A stretch of 64,000 nucleotides of DNA. Origin: Indibacter alkaliphilus LW1. GTDB taxonomy: Bacteria > Bacteroidota > Bacteroidia > Cytophagales > Cyclobacteriaceae. Location: NCBI RefSeq assembly GCF_000295935.2, contig NZ_ALWO02000023.1:434001-498000 (forward strand). The letters run 5' to 3'. Position numbers and translations under genes: made by a program. The number at the start of each line of letters is the position of its first letter. Position 1 is the first letter of the stretch. The notes beneath the pieces are model-generated. The model ran no database searches and was not told the DNA's origin. It worked only from the letters and a program-made list of their open reading frames with translations. Of the stretch, positions 16,468-23,867 are shown piece after piece.

Positions 16468-17159
16468 AGAAGCTTGTAGTATTAACGGGAGCAGGAATCT
16501 CCGCAGAAAGCGGGATCAGTACTTTTAGGGATAGCGGAGGCCTTTGGGAAGGTCACGATATCATGGAAGTCGCCTCCCCCGATGGCTGGAGGAAAAATAA
16601 AGAGTTGGTATTGGATTTCTACAATAAAAGAAGAAAACAGGCCTTGACTGTGATGCCCAATGAAGGACATAAAGAATTGGCCAGTCTTGAAAAATACTTT
16701 GAGGTCACCATTATTACACAAAATGTAGACAACTTGCACGAAAGGGCCGGTTCAAAAAATGTCATTCATCTACATGGGGAGCTTTTTAAATCACAAAGCA
16801 CTCTCGATCCTTCCTTAATTTATGACGTAAATGGTTGGGAAATCAAATTAGGGGATAAATGTGAAAAGGGAAGCCAACTGAGACCCTTTATAGTTTGGTT
16901 TGGAGAATTGGTTCCCAAGATTGAACCTGCCATTGAAATAGCTAAGGAAGCAGATATTTTTGCTGTCATTGGAACTTCTCTCTTAGTGTATCCTGCAGCT
17001 GGATTGATCCAATATGCCCCATCACATATTCCAAAGTATATTATAGATGTAAACATTCCTCAAATTGCGCATGTTAAAAATTTGAGGAAAATTGAAGCAC
17101 CTGCTTCGATAGGCACCAAAGAAATGGCTCAGGAACTTATAGAAAAATATGCCAAATAA
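16464..17159 (+). CDS. cobB: NAD-dependent protein deacylase, sirtuin (CobB/SIRT5-like)
   Basis: A 231-residue class III-type sirtuin. Seen are the NAD-binding GAGISAESGISTFRDSGGLW (about residues 9-28), TQNVDNLHERAG (85-96) and the catalytic His104 in HLHGELF. Tyr53 and Arg56 in FYNKRRKQ match the Y-x-x-R pair that in E. coli CobB and SIRT5 recognises succinyl or malonyl lysine, so desuccinylase/demalonylase activity is likely as well as deacetylation. The four-cysteine zinc site is absent: only one Cys is present in that region, as in several short bacterial sirtuins. It overlaps the upstream membrane protein gene by 4 bases and the downstream monooxygenase gene by 11. Confidence 0.92.
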   Translation: MKKLVVLTGAGISAESGISTFRDSGGLWEGHDIMEVASPDGWRKNKELVLDFYNKRRKQALTVMPNEGHKELASLEKYFEVTIITQNVDNLHERAGSKNVIHLHGELFKSQSTLDPSLIYDVNGWEIKLGDKCEKGSQLRPFIVWFGELVPKIEPAIEIAKEADIFAVIGTSLLVYPAAGLIQYAPSHIPKYIIDVNIPQIAHVKNLRKIEAPASIGTKEMAQELIEKYAK

Positions 17160-18480
17160 ACCCAATATAGCAATAATCGGTACTGGACCTTCAGGAATAA
17201 CGGCGCTCAAGAATCTTCTAGATCAAGGACTTGAGGCCATTGCGTTTGATCGCAACCATGATGTTGGCGGTAACTGGATCTATAGTGAACAAGAATCTCA
17301 TTCCAGTGTATTTGAAACTACCCATATTATCAGTTCCAAAACACTTTCCCAATACGAAGATTTCACTTTTGATGATTTTGATCCAGAGATAGCTGATTAT
17401 CCTTCTCATGATGAATTGAGAAGGTATTTTCAAGCTTATGCTGCACATTTTGGTTTGTATGAACACATAGAGTTCAATACCTTGGTCCTAAGCTGTTCAA
17501 GGACATCTAACGGAGAATGGAAAGTGATCACGGAAAAGGATGGAGCAAGGGAAGAGGGTTTCTTTTCTCATCTCGTAGTCTGCAATGGACATCACTGGAA
17601 ACCGAGATGGCCAGATTATCCAGGTGAATTTACAGGAGAGTTTATTCATTCCCATTCTTTTAAAAAAGCTGAGCCGTTTAGAGACAAAAAGATTTTGGTC
17701 ATTGGGGGAGGAAATTCCGCTTGTGATGTAGCTGTAGAAACCAGCAGAGTCAGTACTCACACATCTATATCCTGGCGCCGAGGATATAGAATCATTCCCA
17801 AATTTTTCTTTGGACAACCTTCTGATAAAATTGGCGAAAAAAGTGCTTGGATACCTTTAAAGATACGTAGCTTTTTATTTGATCTACTTTTGAATATTTT
17901 GGTTGGAAAAAACGAATTATACGGATTGAGGAAGGTAGAAACCAAATTTGCTGAAGTACACCCTACGATCAATGATGAATTACTCTATAAGATCAGGCAT
18001 GGAAAAGTAATGCCCAGACTGGATATCAAAAGACTTGAAGGTAAGACTGTTGTTTTTGAAGATGGCAAAAAAGAAGATTATGATACAATCATAGCTTGCA
18101 CAGGCTACTACCTCTCCCACCCCTTTTTCGATAAAAACCTTATTGACTATAGTTCAGGGCCCGTTCCCTTGTACCTTAAAATGTTTCATCCGGAAATAGA
18201 AAATCTATATTTCATAGGAATGTTTCAACCTCTTGGGTGTATTTGGCCAGGTGCTGAATTACAGTCAAAAATTATGGCCAGGGAATTAGCAGGCAAATGG
18301 CAGAGGCCTAAAAATATTCAGGAGCTTTGCCAAAGAGAGGTCACCCATCCCCATTATCAACAAATCGATACTCCAAGACATACGATTACGGTGGATTTCC
18401 ACAAATTCAGAAAAGAACTCATGAAACATCTCCCTCATGATTATATTTCCAAGTCATCTCGGGTACAGAAAATAAACTAA
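17149..18480 (+). CDS. Flavin-containing monooxygenase
   Basis: A 443-residue cytoplasmic FMO-type enzyme using FAD and NADPH to oxygenate a soft nucleophile or a ketone. The FAD site IGTGPSGITALKNLL (about residues 8-22) and the NADPH site VIGGGNSACDVAVE (about 184-197) are intact. Between them FSHLVVCNGHHWKPRWP resembles the FMO identifying region (FxGxxxHxxx[YF] position). After that DTIIACTGYYLSHPFF (about 307-322) is the usual ATGY-like motif. It is the last gene of the three-gene operon with the sirtuin and membrane protein, starting 11 bases inside the sirtuin gene. Substrate is unknown. A terminator follows. Confidence 0.88.
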   Translation: MPNKPNIAIIGTGPSGITALKNLLDQGLEAIAFDRNHDVGGNWIYSEQESHSSVFETTHIISSKTLSQYEDFTFDDFDPEIADYPSHDELRRYFQAYAAHFGLYEHIEFNTLVLSCSRTSNGEWKVITEKDGAREEGFFSHLVVCNGHHWKPRWPDYPGEFTGEFIHSHSFKKAEPFRDKKILVIGGGNSACDVAVETSRVSTHTSISWRRGYRIIPKFFFGQPSDKIGEKSAWIPLKIRSFLFDLLLNILVGKNELYGLRKVETKFAEVHPTINDELLYKIRHGKVMPRLDIKRLEGKTVVFEDGKKEDYDTIIACTGYYLSHPFFDKNLIDYSSGPVPLYLKMFHPEIENLYFIGMFQPLGCIWPGAELQSKIMARELAGKWQRPKNIQELCQREVTHPHYQQIDTPRHTITVDFHKFRKELMKHLPHDYISKSSRVQKIN

Positions 18481-18502
18481 ATTGATAAAACCGGAATGTA
18501 TT

Positions 18503-18529
18503 AAAAAAGAGGCCAAAAGCCTCTTTTTT
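18503..18529. terminator. Bidirectional terminator between FMO and TPR genes
   Basis: AAAAAAGAGGC and GCCTCTTTTTT pair around CAAAA, with A and T tracts on both sides serving the convergent genes. Confidence 0.9.
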
Positions 18530-18546
18530 AATTTATCCTAACGCAA

Positions 18547-19146
18547 TTATTGACAGTATCTTTCCATAGCTTCTTGTGCATCTTCAAAGTTGAGCTTGAT
18601 TGCTGAACGCATATCATCACATCCTGATTTAACCCTATCAGTAGCAAATTTGAGTAAGCCTCTGTAATAGTAAGCCTGTCCAAAATTCTTATCCATTTTT
18701 ATGGCAGTACTATACTCCTTATAAGCTTCTTCAGTATTTCCCAATTGATGCAATGCCCTGCCTTTCATGAAATAGGCCATCGCCGGTGCTCCTGCCACTT
18801 CCACTGCATACTCTGCATATAACAATGCACTGGTATGCTTTTTCTGCTTTTGGTAAATATTTGAAAGACTTAACAAAACTTGCGTATTCTTTGCATCATG
18901 CGTCAAAGCAGCAAGAAAATCTCTTTCTGCCTCCTCGTATTCTCCTAATTCTTCATGAGAGCGGCCTCGATTATACAATGCCTGGACATTTTTTGGTCTA
19001 TTGACCAAATAAGCATTATATGCATTGATAGCCTCCTCATAATTTCCTGCAGCATAATATTGATCTCCTTTATTGGATTCTCCAGAAGAACATGATGCTA
19101 TGATAATGCTGATAAGGGCAACATAAACCCACTTACCGAATTTCAT
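18547..19146 (-). CDS. TPR-repeat lipoprotein
   Basis: A 199-residue lipoprotein: the N-terminal helix ends in IIASCSSG, with Cys19 as lipidation site. The rest consists of tandem tetratricopeptide repeats, such as GDQYYAAGNYEEAINAYNAY, ALYNRGRSHEELGEYEEAER, AMAYFMKGRALHQLGNTEEA and QAYYYRGLLKFATDRVKSGC, about five repeats. TPRs mediate protein-protein contacts, so this is probably a periplasm-facing scaffold on the outer or inner membrane. It follows dapD on the same strand after 18 bases and likely shares its transcript, though no functional link to lysine synthesis is evident. Confidence 0.85.
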   Translation of the reverse strand: MKFGKWVYVALISIIIASCSSGESNKGDQYYAAGNYEEAINAYNAYLVNRPKNVQALYNRGRSHEELGEYEEAERDFLAALTHDAKNTQVLLSLSNIYQKQKKHTSALLYAEYAVEVAGAPAMAYFMKGRALHQLGNTEEAYKEYSTAIKMDKNFGQAYYYRGLLKFATDRVKSGCDDMRSAIKLNFEDAQEAMERYCQ

Positions 19147-19164
19147 TCTATTTTTACTCCTTTT

Positions 19165-19980
19165 TTAAACTGCTACATTATTTTCTCTCAAAGCATCGTT
19201 TAATGAAGTCTTTAGGTCTGTAGAAGCTTTTCTTTGCCCGATAATCAATGCACAAGGCACCTGAAATTCTCCAGCAGGAAAATTTTTCGTGATCGAACCA
19301 GGTATGACCACGGATCTTGGGGGAACATAACCTTTGTATTCCTTAGGTTCTCTTCCTGTAACATCTATGATTTTTGAACTTGCTGTCAATGTAACTCCTG
19401 CTCCAATGACTGCTTCTTTTCCAATTCTTACTCCTTCGACGATGATTGCTCTTGAACCAATAAAGGCTCCTTCTTCCACAATAACAGGAGCTGCCTGCAC
19501 GGGTTCTAAAACCCCTCCAATGCCTACACCTCCACTTAAATGAACGTTTTTACCGATCTGCGCACAAGAACCAACAGTAGCCCAAGTATCAACCATCGTG
19601 CCACTGTCCACATATGCACCAATATTAACATAAGATGGCATCATGACCACACCACTTGCCAAATAAGCACCATATCTCGCCACAGCATGAGGAACTACCC
19701 TGACACCTTGTTTGGCATAATTTGTTTTTAGAGCCATCTTATCGTGAAACTCAAACGGCCCTACCTCAATGGTATGCATTTTCTGAATCGGAAAATACAA
19801 GATGACTGCTTTCTTCACCCAGTCATTGACCTTCCATTCTCCATTTTCCAAAGGTTCGGCCACCCTCAAATGACCACTGTCTAGATCACTGATAACAGTT
19901 TTGATGGCGATCTCTACCTCCTTATTCTTCAACAATTCCCTGTTTTCCCAGGCCTTTTCAATAATCGCTTGTAATTCCAT
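19165..19980 (-). CDS. dapD: 2,3,4,5-tetrahydropyridine-2,6-dicarboxylate N-succinyltransferase
   Basis: A 271-residue DapD of typical length. It transfers succinyl from succinyl-CoA to tetrahydrodipicolinate in the succinylase branch of diaminopimelate and lysine synthesis, in the cytoplasm as a trimer. The N-terminal helical domain (about residues 1-100) is followed by a left-handed beta-helix with hexapeptide repeats: VNIGAYVDSGTMVDTWATVG, CAQIGKNVHLSGGVGIGGVL and FIGSRAIIVEGVRIGKEAVI. These include the conserved TWATVGS and GGVGIGGV strings of DapD. Start is ATG at 19980, directly abutting a divergent promoter motif for the glycosyltransferase gene. Confidence 0.96.
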   Translation of the reverse strand: MELQAIIEKAWENRELLKNKEVEIAIKTVISDLDSGHLRVAEPLENGEWKVNDWVKKAVILYFPIQKMHTIEVGPFEFHDKMALKTNYAKQGVRVVPHAVARYGAYLASGVVMMPSYVNIGAYVDSGTMVDTWATVGSCAQIGKNVHLSGGVGIGGVLEPVQAAPVIVEEGAFIGSRAIIVEGVRIGKEAVIGAGVTLTASSKIIDVTGREPKEYKGYVPPRSVVIPGSITKNFPAGEFQVPCALIIGQRKASTDLKTSLNDALRENNVAV

Positions 19981-19987
19981 ATTTTTG
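19980..19987 (+). promoter_or_regulatory. Putative -7 element for the glycosyltransferase gene
   Basis: TATTTTTG matches TAnnTTTG, 26 bases before the ATG at 20014; the divergent dapD start lies at the same place. Confidence 0.4.
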
Positions 19988-20013
19988 ATTGATTCTATAA
20001 TTTAAAAACATCC

Positions 20014-21138
20014 ATGCTACCTGTCAAAATTGCAATTGCTTCTGTTCTCAAACCCCTTAAAGATCCAAGGAGCTATTACAAATTTGGGCTTTCGCTGCGT
20101 GAAACAAATAAATACCAGATAAACATCATAGGATTTTGTTCAAAAAAAGAAACTGATGAAAATTCCATAAAATTTCACTCCCTTTTTTACAAAAAAAGAA
20201 ATTCTTTTTCCCGCTTAAAAGTTGGTTTTAGGCTTTTAAAACTATTATCCAAGATTAAGCCCAAAATCCTTATCGTTACTACCTATGAATTGCTGCCGGC
20301 GGCCTTATTGGGGAAGGTTATTTTTGGATACAAGCTAGTTTATGATATTCAGGAAAATTATGCTCTGAACATCACGCTCAACAGCCCTAAAAATAAACTA
20401 TCAAAACTTTTGGGAACTGGAATAATCAAGCTTATTGAATTTGGTTCAAGGGCTTTTATAGATCACTTTATTTTTGCCGAAAAATGTTACGTAAGCGAAT
20501 TTCCAGAGATCAATAATCATACAATAATAGAAAACAAATATCAAGGCCCAATAGTGAAAGCAAAGTACACCTTCAAGTTGGAGCGGAGCAACTTAAAATT
20601 TTTACTCTGCGGCACTCTTGCTGAGGTCTATGGGAGCATGGATGCCCTTCTTTGGTTTGATAAATTTCACAAACATTTTCCTGATACCAGTTTAAAAATT
20701 TTAGGACATGCACCTCTCGAAAGTTTTAGATTGAAACTTATAAAGCATGTGGAGGATAAACCCTATTTTAAATCAACTATTTCTTCCGAGCCTATTCCAT
20801 ATGAGCTGATCTTAAATTCTTATTTAACTACAGACCTGGTTCTTTTGCCTTATCAACAGGTCAAAAGCATAAGTCCCAAAATTCCGGGTAAACTATACGA
20901 ATGCCTTGCCTTGAACAAAGGTTTCCTTTTCAGCCCAAATACCCAATGGCAATTTTTAGCAAATAAATACAACGCAGGGGTAACTGTGAATTTTCAGGAT
21001 CTGAGCAAAATGGAAATGATATCCAAAGAAATTTTTTCAAAAGTATTTTACTCTGAGGCACCCAAAATTGACGCCTATTGGGCTTCCGAGGAACTTAAAT
21101 TTTTAAGCTTGATAGATCGTTTGAGTTCCAAAACTTAA
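20014..21138 (+). CDS. GT-B fold glycosyltransferase (GT4-like)
   Basis: A 374-residue soluble glycosyltransferase-like protein. The N-terminal half has alternating strands and helices, with PKILIVTTYELLPAALLGKV and YKLVYDIQENYALN (about residues 110-123) as in GT4-family acceptor domains. The C-terminal half has the nucleotide-sugar region: FLLCGTLAEVYGSMDALLWF, LKILGHAPL and ISPKIPGKLYECLALNKGFL, where the EC-ALN part corresponds to the E-x7-E-like donor motif in degenerate form. It may act on a cell-surface or lipid-linked glycan; acceptor and sugar are unknown. It stands alone, which is unusual for polysaccharide glycosyltransferases, and is followed by the DnaA-box-rich intergenic region. 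Confidence 0.72.
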   Translation: MLPVKIAIASVLKPLKDPRSYYKFGLSLRETNKYQINIIGFCSKKETDENSIKFHSLFYKKRNSFSRLKVGFRLLKLLSKIKPKILIVTTYELLPAALLGKVIFGYKLVYDIQENYALNITLNSPKNKLSKLLGTGIIKLIEFGSRAFIDHFIFAEKCYVSEFPEINNHTIIENKYQGPIVKAKYTFKLERSNLKFLLCGTLAEVYGSMDALLWFDKFHKHFPDTSLKILGHAPLESFRLKLIKHVEDKPYFKSTISSEPIPYELILNSYLTTDLVLLPYQQVKSISPKIPGKLYECLALNKGFLFSPNTQWQFLANKYNAGVTVNFQDLSKMEMISKEIFSKVFYSEAPKIDAYWASEELKFLSLIDRLSSKT

Positions 21139-21301
21139 AAGCTGAATTGAAGTCTTATTCCATGAGCAGTCATCCTTAAGTTCAGTACTTTGGCCTGATG
21201 AAAATTGGGTCTGTAAAAAATACAACCGCTATAAAGAATAACAGGAAGTGCTACCCTGTCATTCATTTTTTTAGAAAAAAAGATTTTTCATCTCTCCACC
21301 T

Positions 21302-21524
21302 TTATCCACATCCCCGAAAAAAGTTATCCACTTCTCCCCCAATTTAGAAACCAATTTTTGGCTTTTGGAAACTCATGGATTTTTATTTTTTTACAATCTA
21401 AGAATCAAATGTGAAAGATTTATTTCTCTATATATCAATTATTTACGCCTTATTTTAGTCTAACCTACTTTTTATTTTAGACACACCTAATTTTAAAAAC
21501 ACAATTAAAATGGGGTTATCCACA
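21302..21524. other. Candidate replication origin: cluster of three DnaA boxes
   Basis: TTATCCACA occurs at 21302-21310 and 21516-21524, and TTATCCACT at 21324-21332, all in the same orientation; the first two are exactly 22 bases apart, two helical turns. TTATCCACA is the general DnaA box. Between them lies a very AT-rich stretch (about 21370-21460) that could serve as the unwinding element. No other exact copy was noticed in the window by eye. dnaA itself is not here, but many Bacteroidota origins are not adjacent to dnaA. It could instead be a DnaA-regulated promoter for the downstream metal regulator. The remaining part of 21139-21583 holds the operator repeats listed separately. Confidence 0.5.
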
Positions 21525-21567
21525 TTGGTTTTAGTCTCTTATAAACTATTTTTTAGTATAGCCTAAA
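21454..21567. promoter_or_regulatory. Four operator-like repeats in two 22-bp-spaced pairs
   Basis: The pattern TTTAG-N6-CTAAA occurs as a perfect inverted repeat at 21552-21567 and in weaker form at 21454-21469 (CTACT), 21476-21491 (CTAAT) and 21530-21545 (ATAAA). Starts are spaced 22, 54 and 22 bases. The sequence resembles DtxR/MntR boxes (TTAGG...CCTAA), and the next gene encodes a DtxR-family protein, so autoregulation is the natural inference. Confidence 0.5.
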
Positions 21568-21571
21568 TTAA

Positions 21572-21579
21572 TATATTTG
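21572..21579 (+). promoter_or_regulatory. Putative -7 element for the DtxR-family gene
   Basis: TATATTTG matches TAnnTTTG but ends only four bases before the ATG at 21584, so transcription would begin at or near the start codon and the message would be almost leaderless. The perfect operator repeat ends four bases before this element, in the right place to block polymerase. Confidence 0.42.
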
Positions 21580-21583
21580 CATC

Positions 21584-22261
21584 ATGAGCGAAAACCCATT
21601 ACCCATTCTCACCTATTCAGAGGAGAATTATTTAAAAGCCATTTTTCATCTTTCGGAGGAAGGAAAAAAAGGAGTTTCCACCAATGATATTTCGACAGAA
21701 ATGAAAACCCGACCGGCATCAGTTTCTGACATGCTGAGAAAATTGGGAGATAAAAGTGTGATTGAGTACCGGAAATATTATGGTGTGCACATCACAGAAG
21801 ATGGGAAAAAATTAGCTCTGCAGACAATCAGAAAACATAGACTATGGGAGGTTTTTTTGGTTGAAAAATTAAATTTTTCATGGGATGAAGTTCATGAAGT
21901 AGCCGATGAGTTGGAGCACATCAAATCTAAAATTTTGATACAGCGATTGGACGAATACCTTGGATTTCCCAAGTTTGATCCGCATGGGGACCCTATACCT
22001 GATGAATATGGAGACGTTAGGTCAAGACCGCGTTTACCACTATCCGAAATTGAAATCAGTGGAACAGGTCAAATTGTAGCTGTCAAAGATAGCAGTGCAG
22101 CTTTTCTTAGGTATTTGGATAAAGTAGGAGCCTACATAGGTGCCAGAATAAAAGTTATTGATAAAGTTGAATTTGATGGATCCATAGAAATTTTGGTAGA
22201 TAACAAAAAGTCAATTTTCATGTCCAAGGAAGTTGTAAACAATATATTGATCATGCAATAA
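21584..22261 (+). CDS. DtxR/MntR-family metal-dependent transcriptional regulator
   Basis: A 225-residue metalloregulator with all three domains of the long DtxR/IdeR form. The winged helix (about residues 8-70) has YSEENYLKAIFHL and KTRPASVSDMLRKLGDKSVI. The metal-binding and dimerisation domain (about 75-150) shows KHRLWEVFLVEKL, WDEVHEVADELEHI and FDPHGDPIP, with the His, Glu and Asp ligands of this family. The C-terminal part (about 155-225) is a FeoA/SH3-like domain. Such proteins repress manganese or iron uptake genes when metal is bound. Which metal is not certain. Autoregulation is suggested by four operator-like repeats upstream. The heme operon at 53445-60592 could be another target, but its upstream palindrome is different. 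Confidence 0.92.
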   Translation: MSENPLPILTYSEENYLKAIFHLSEEGKKGVSTNDISTEMKTRPASVSDMLRKLGDKSVIEYRKYYGVHITEDGKKLALQTIRKHRLWEVFLVEKLNFSWDEVHEVADELEHIKSKILIQRLDEYLGFPKFDPHGDPIPDEYGDVRSRPRLPLSEIEISGTGQIVAVKDSSAAFLRYLDKVGAYIGARIKVIDKVEFDGSIEILVDNKKSIFMSKEVVNNILIMQ

Positions 22262-22436
22262 AAGTAAAAGCCCCCTACCTTCAGGGAAACAAATCTCGAC
22301 TTCTGTAAAAGATCTGAATAAAGGTTGGCCTTAGGAATGCTTCTTAAACAAGGACAGTATTTATGAAAAAGGATTATTTAAGGCGTCTTGAGCCCTAAAT
22401 TTATTGATTGGTAGAATGCCTAATTCTTGACACTTC

Positions 22437-23801
22437 TCATTCAGCAAAAATTCTCAACATCTCAATACTATGTTTGAAAGAACGTAATTGATGGTAATTA
22501 CCTTTCCAGATATGACCTTTGTCGGCAGTGCTCATTTGAGGCTGTTTGTCTAAACCTCCAGGATACCAATCACCATGAACATGATCGATAAGGTATTCCT
22601 GTATATACTCCCACTGCTTTTGAAATTTTCCAAAATAATCCATTTGATCATCTGGATAATGTATTGCCATTAGTAGAAGGGCATTCATCCCTTCTGCTTG
22701 AGCCCACCAATTTTTGGAGTCCTTGATAATTCGAGGCTTTTGATCCTCGCCAAAATAATACCCCTCATCATAAAAACCGCCTCTTTCTTCATCCCAACCG
22801 AACTTTAAACCATGGTCAATCAATTTTTTAGCTTGCTTGAAGGTGTTTTCATCATCACCCGAACCCAAAACATGAGCAGCTTCAATGAGTAAAAAACCCG
22901 TTTCCACATCATGACCAAAAGAAACATGATCCAATTGCCTCTGCTGCAAAATGGTTTCTTCGTCTTTATCCTGAAAAGAAACTGGAGTCCAGTCGGCTTC
23001 GAAAAACAAATTCAGATATCCTTTGGGATTGGTAATTTTGTCTCGGACCAAAAGCAACATTTCTTCAAGTCTCTTTTCTAGTAGAGGGTCTTTCCATACT
23101 TGATAAAGTGCGGTAAATGCTTCAAGCAGATGAATTGATGAATTTTGATCCTTATACCCAAGGTCAGAGGTACTGGGCGTATCTACGGCTCTTTCTAAAG
23201 GGACTCCATCTTGGTCCAAATGCTGGAAATAACCGCCATATTTAGGATCATAGCTGTTATCATCCAACCACTGAAAGGCTTTTACGGCCAATTTAAGGGC
23301 TGCTGAATCCCTACTTGCGTCGAAATAAGTTGCCAAAGCATATATGGCAAAGCTGTTTCCATAGGCAGTTTTCATCTTTTCTTTATCCAGCAAAGGCTCA
23401 CCTGACCTACTGACCATTTGGTAAAACCCTCCATGGGTTGAATCCCACATTTTATTTTTTATAAAATCAAAACCCAATTTGGCACCTATTGAATATTGTT
23501 CAATCTCTGGATAAAGCATCATGGCAACTGAATTTGACCACAAGTGCCTTGATTGGGTAACTATAAATTTGTTATGTGGCCCCTCTTTCAAATTAAACTG
23601 ATAATCAAAATTGCTAAAGTACCCACCTGAATCATAGTCAAATGCCTTAGGATACCAAGTATTGAGCAAGTTCTCTTGCATAGAATTTTCCAGAGCCCTT
23701 GCGGTAAGTGCATATTCATAAAGGTCTTTATCCAAAATGTCTTGTTTGCCACACATACAAAACAGCAACAATATAATTGGGTACTTCAATAAAGATTCCA
23801 T
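22437..23801 (-). CDS. AGE-family (N-acylglucosamine 2-epimerase) protein
   Basis: A 454-residue (alpha/alpha)6-barrel protein of the N-acylglucosamine 2-epimerase superfamily, which also includes cellobiose 2-epimerase and mannose isomerase. Typical strings are GGYFSNFDYQ, KFIVTQSRHLWSNSVAMM (about residues 79-96), GGFYQMVSRSG, DPKYGGYFQHLDQDG, DHVSFGHDVETGFLLIEAAH and NWWAQAEGMNALLLMAIHYP; the histidines in SRHLW and FGHDVE match catalytic positions in the family. The N-terminus has a short hydrophobic stretch ending in FCMCGK, suggesting export and perhaps lipidation, though the lipobox is not canonical. It would interconvert sugars at C2, possibly in the periplasm. It follows a GMC oxidoreductase gene on the same strand after 66 bases. 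Confidence 0.85.
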   Translation of the reverse strand: MESLLKYPIILLLFCMCGKQDILDKDLYEYALTARALENSMQENLLNTWYPKAFDYDSGGYFSNFDYQFNLKEGPHNKFIVTQSRHLWSNSVAMMLYPEIEQYSIGAKLGFDFIKNKMWDSTHGGFYQMVSRSGEPLLDKEKMKTAYGNSFAIYALATYFDASRDSAALKLAVKAFQWLDDNSYDPKYGGYFQHLDQDGVPLERAVDTPSTSDLGYKDQNSSIHLLEAFTALYQVWKDPLLEKRLEEMLLLVRDKITNPKGYLNLFFEADWTPVSFQDKDEETILQQRQLDHVSFGHDVETGFLLIEAAHVLGSGDDENTFKQAKKLIDHGLKFGWDEERGGFYDEGYYFGEDQKPRIIKDSKNWWAQAEGMNALLLMAIHYPDDQMDYFGKFQKQWEYIQEYLIDHVHGDWYPGGLDKQPQMSTADKGHIWKGNYHQLRSFKHSIEMLRIFAE

Positions 23802-23867
23802 AAGCTTAAATACAAGTCAATGAATAAATTGAACTGATTTCAATAATTGATTTAAATATGGTTCAAA

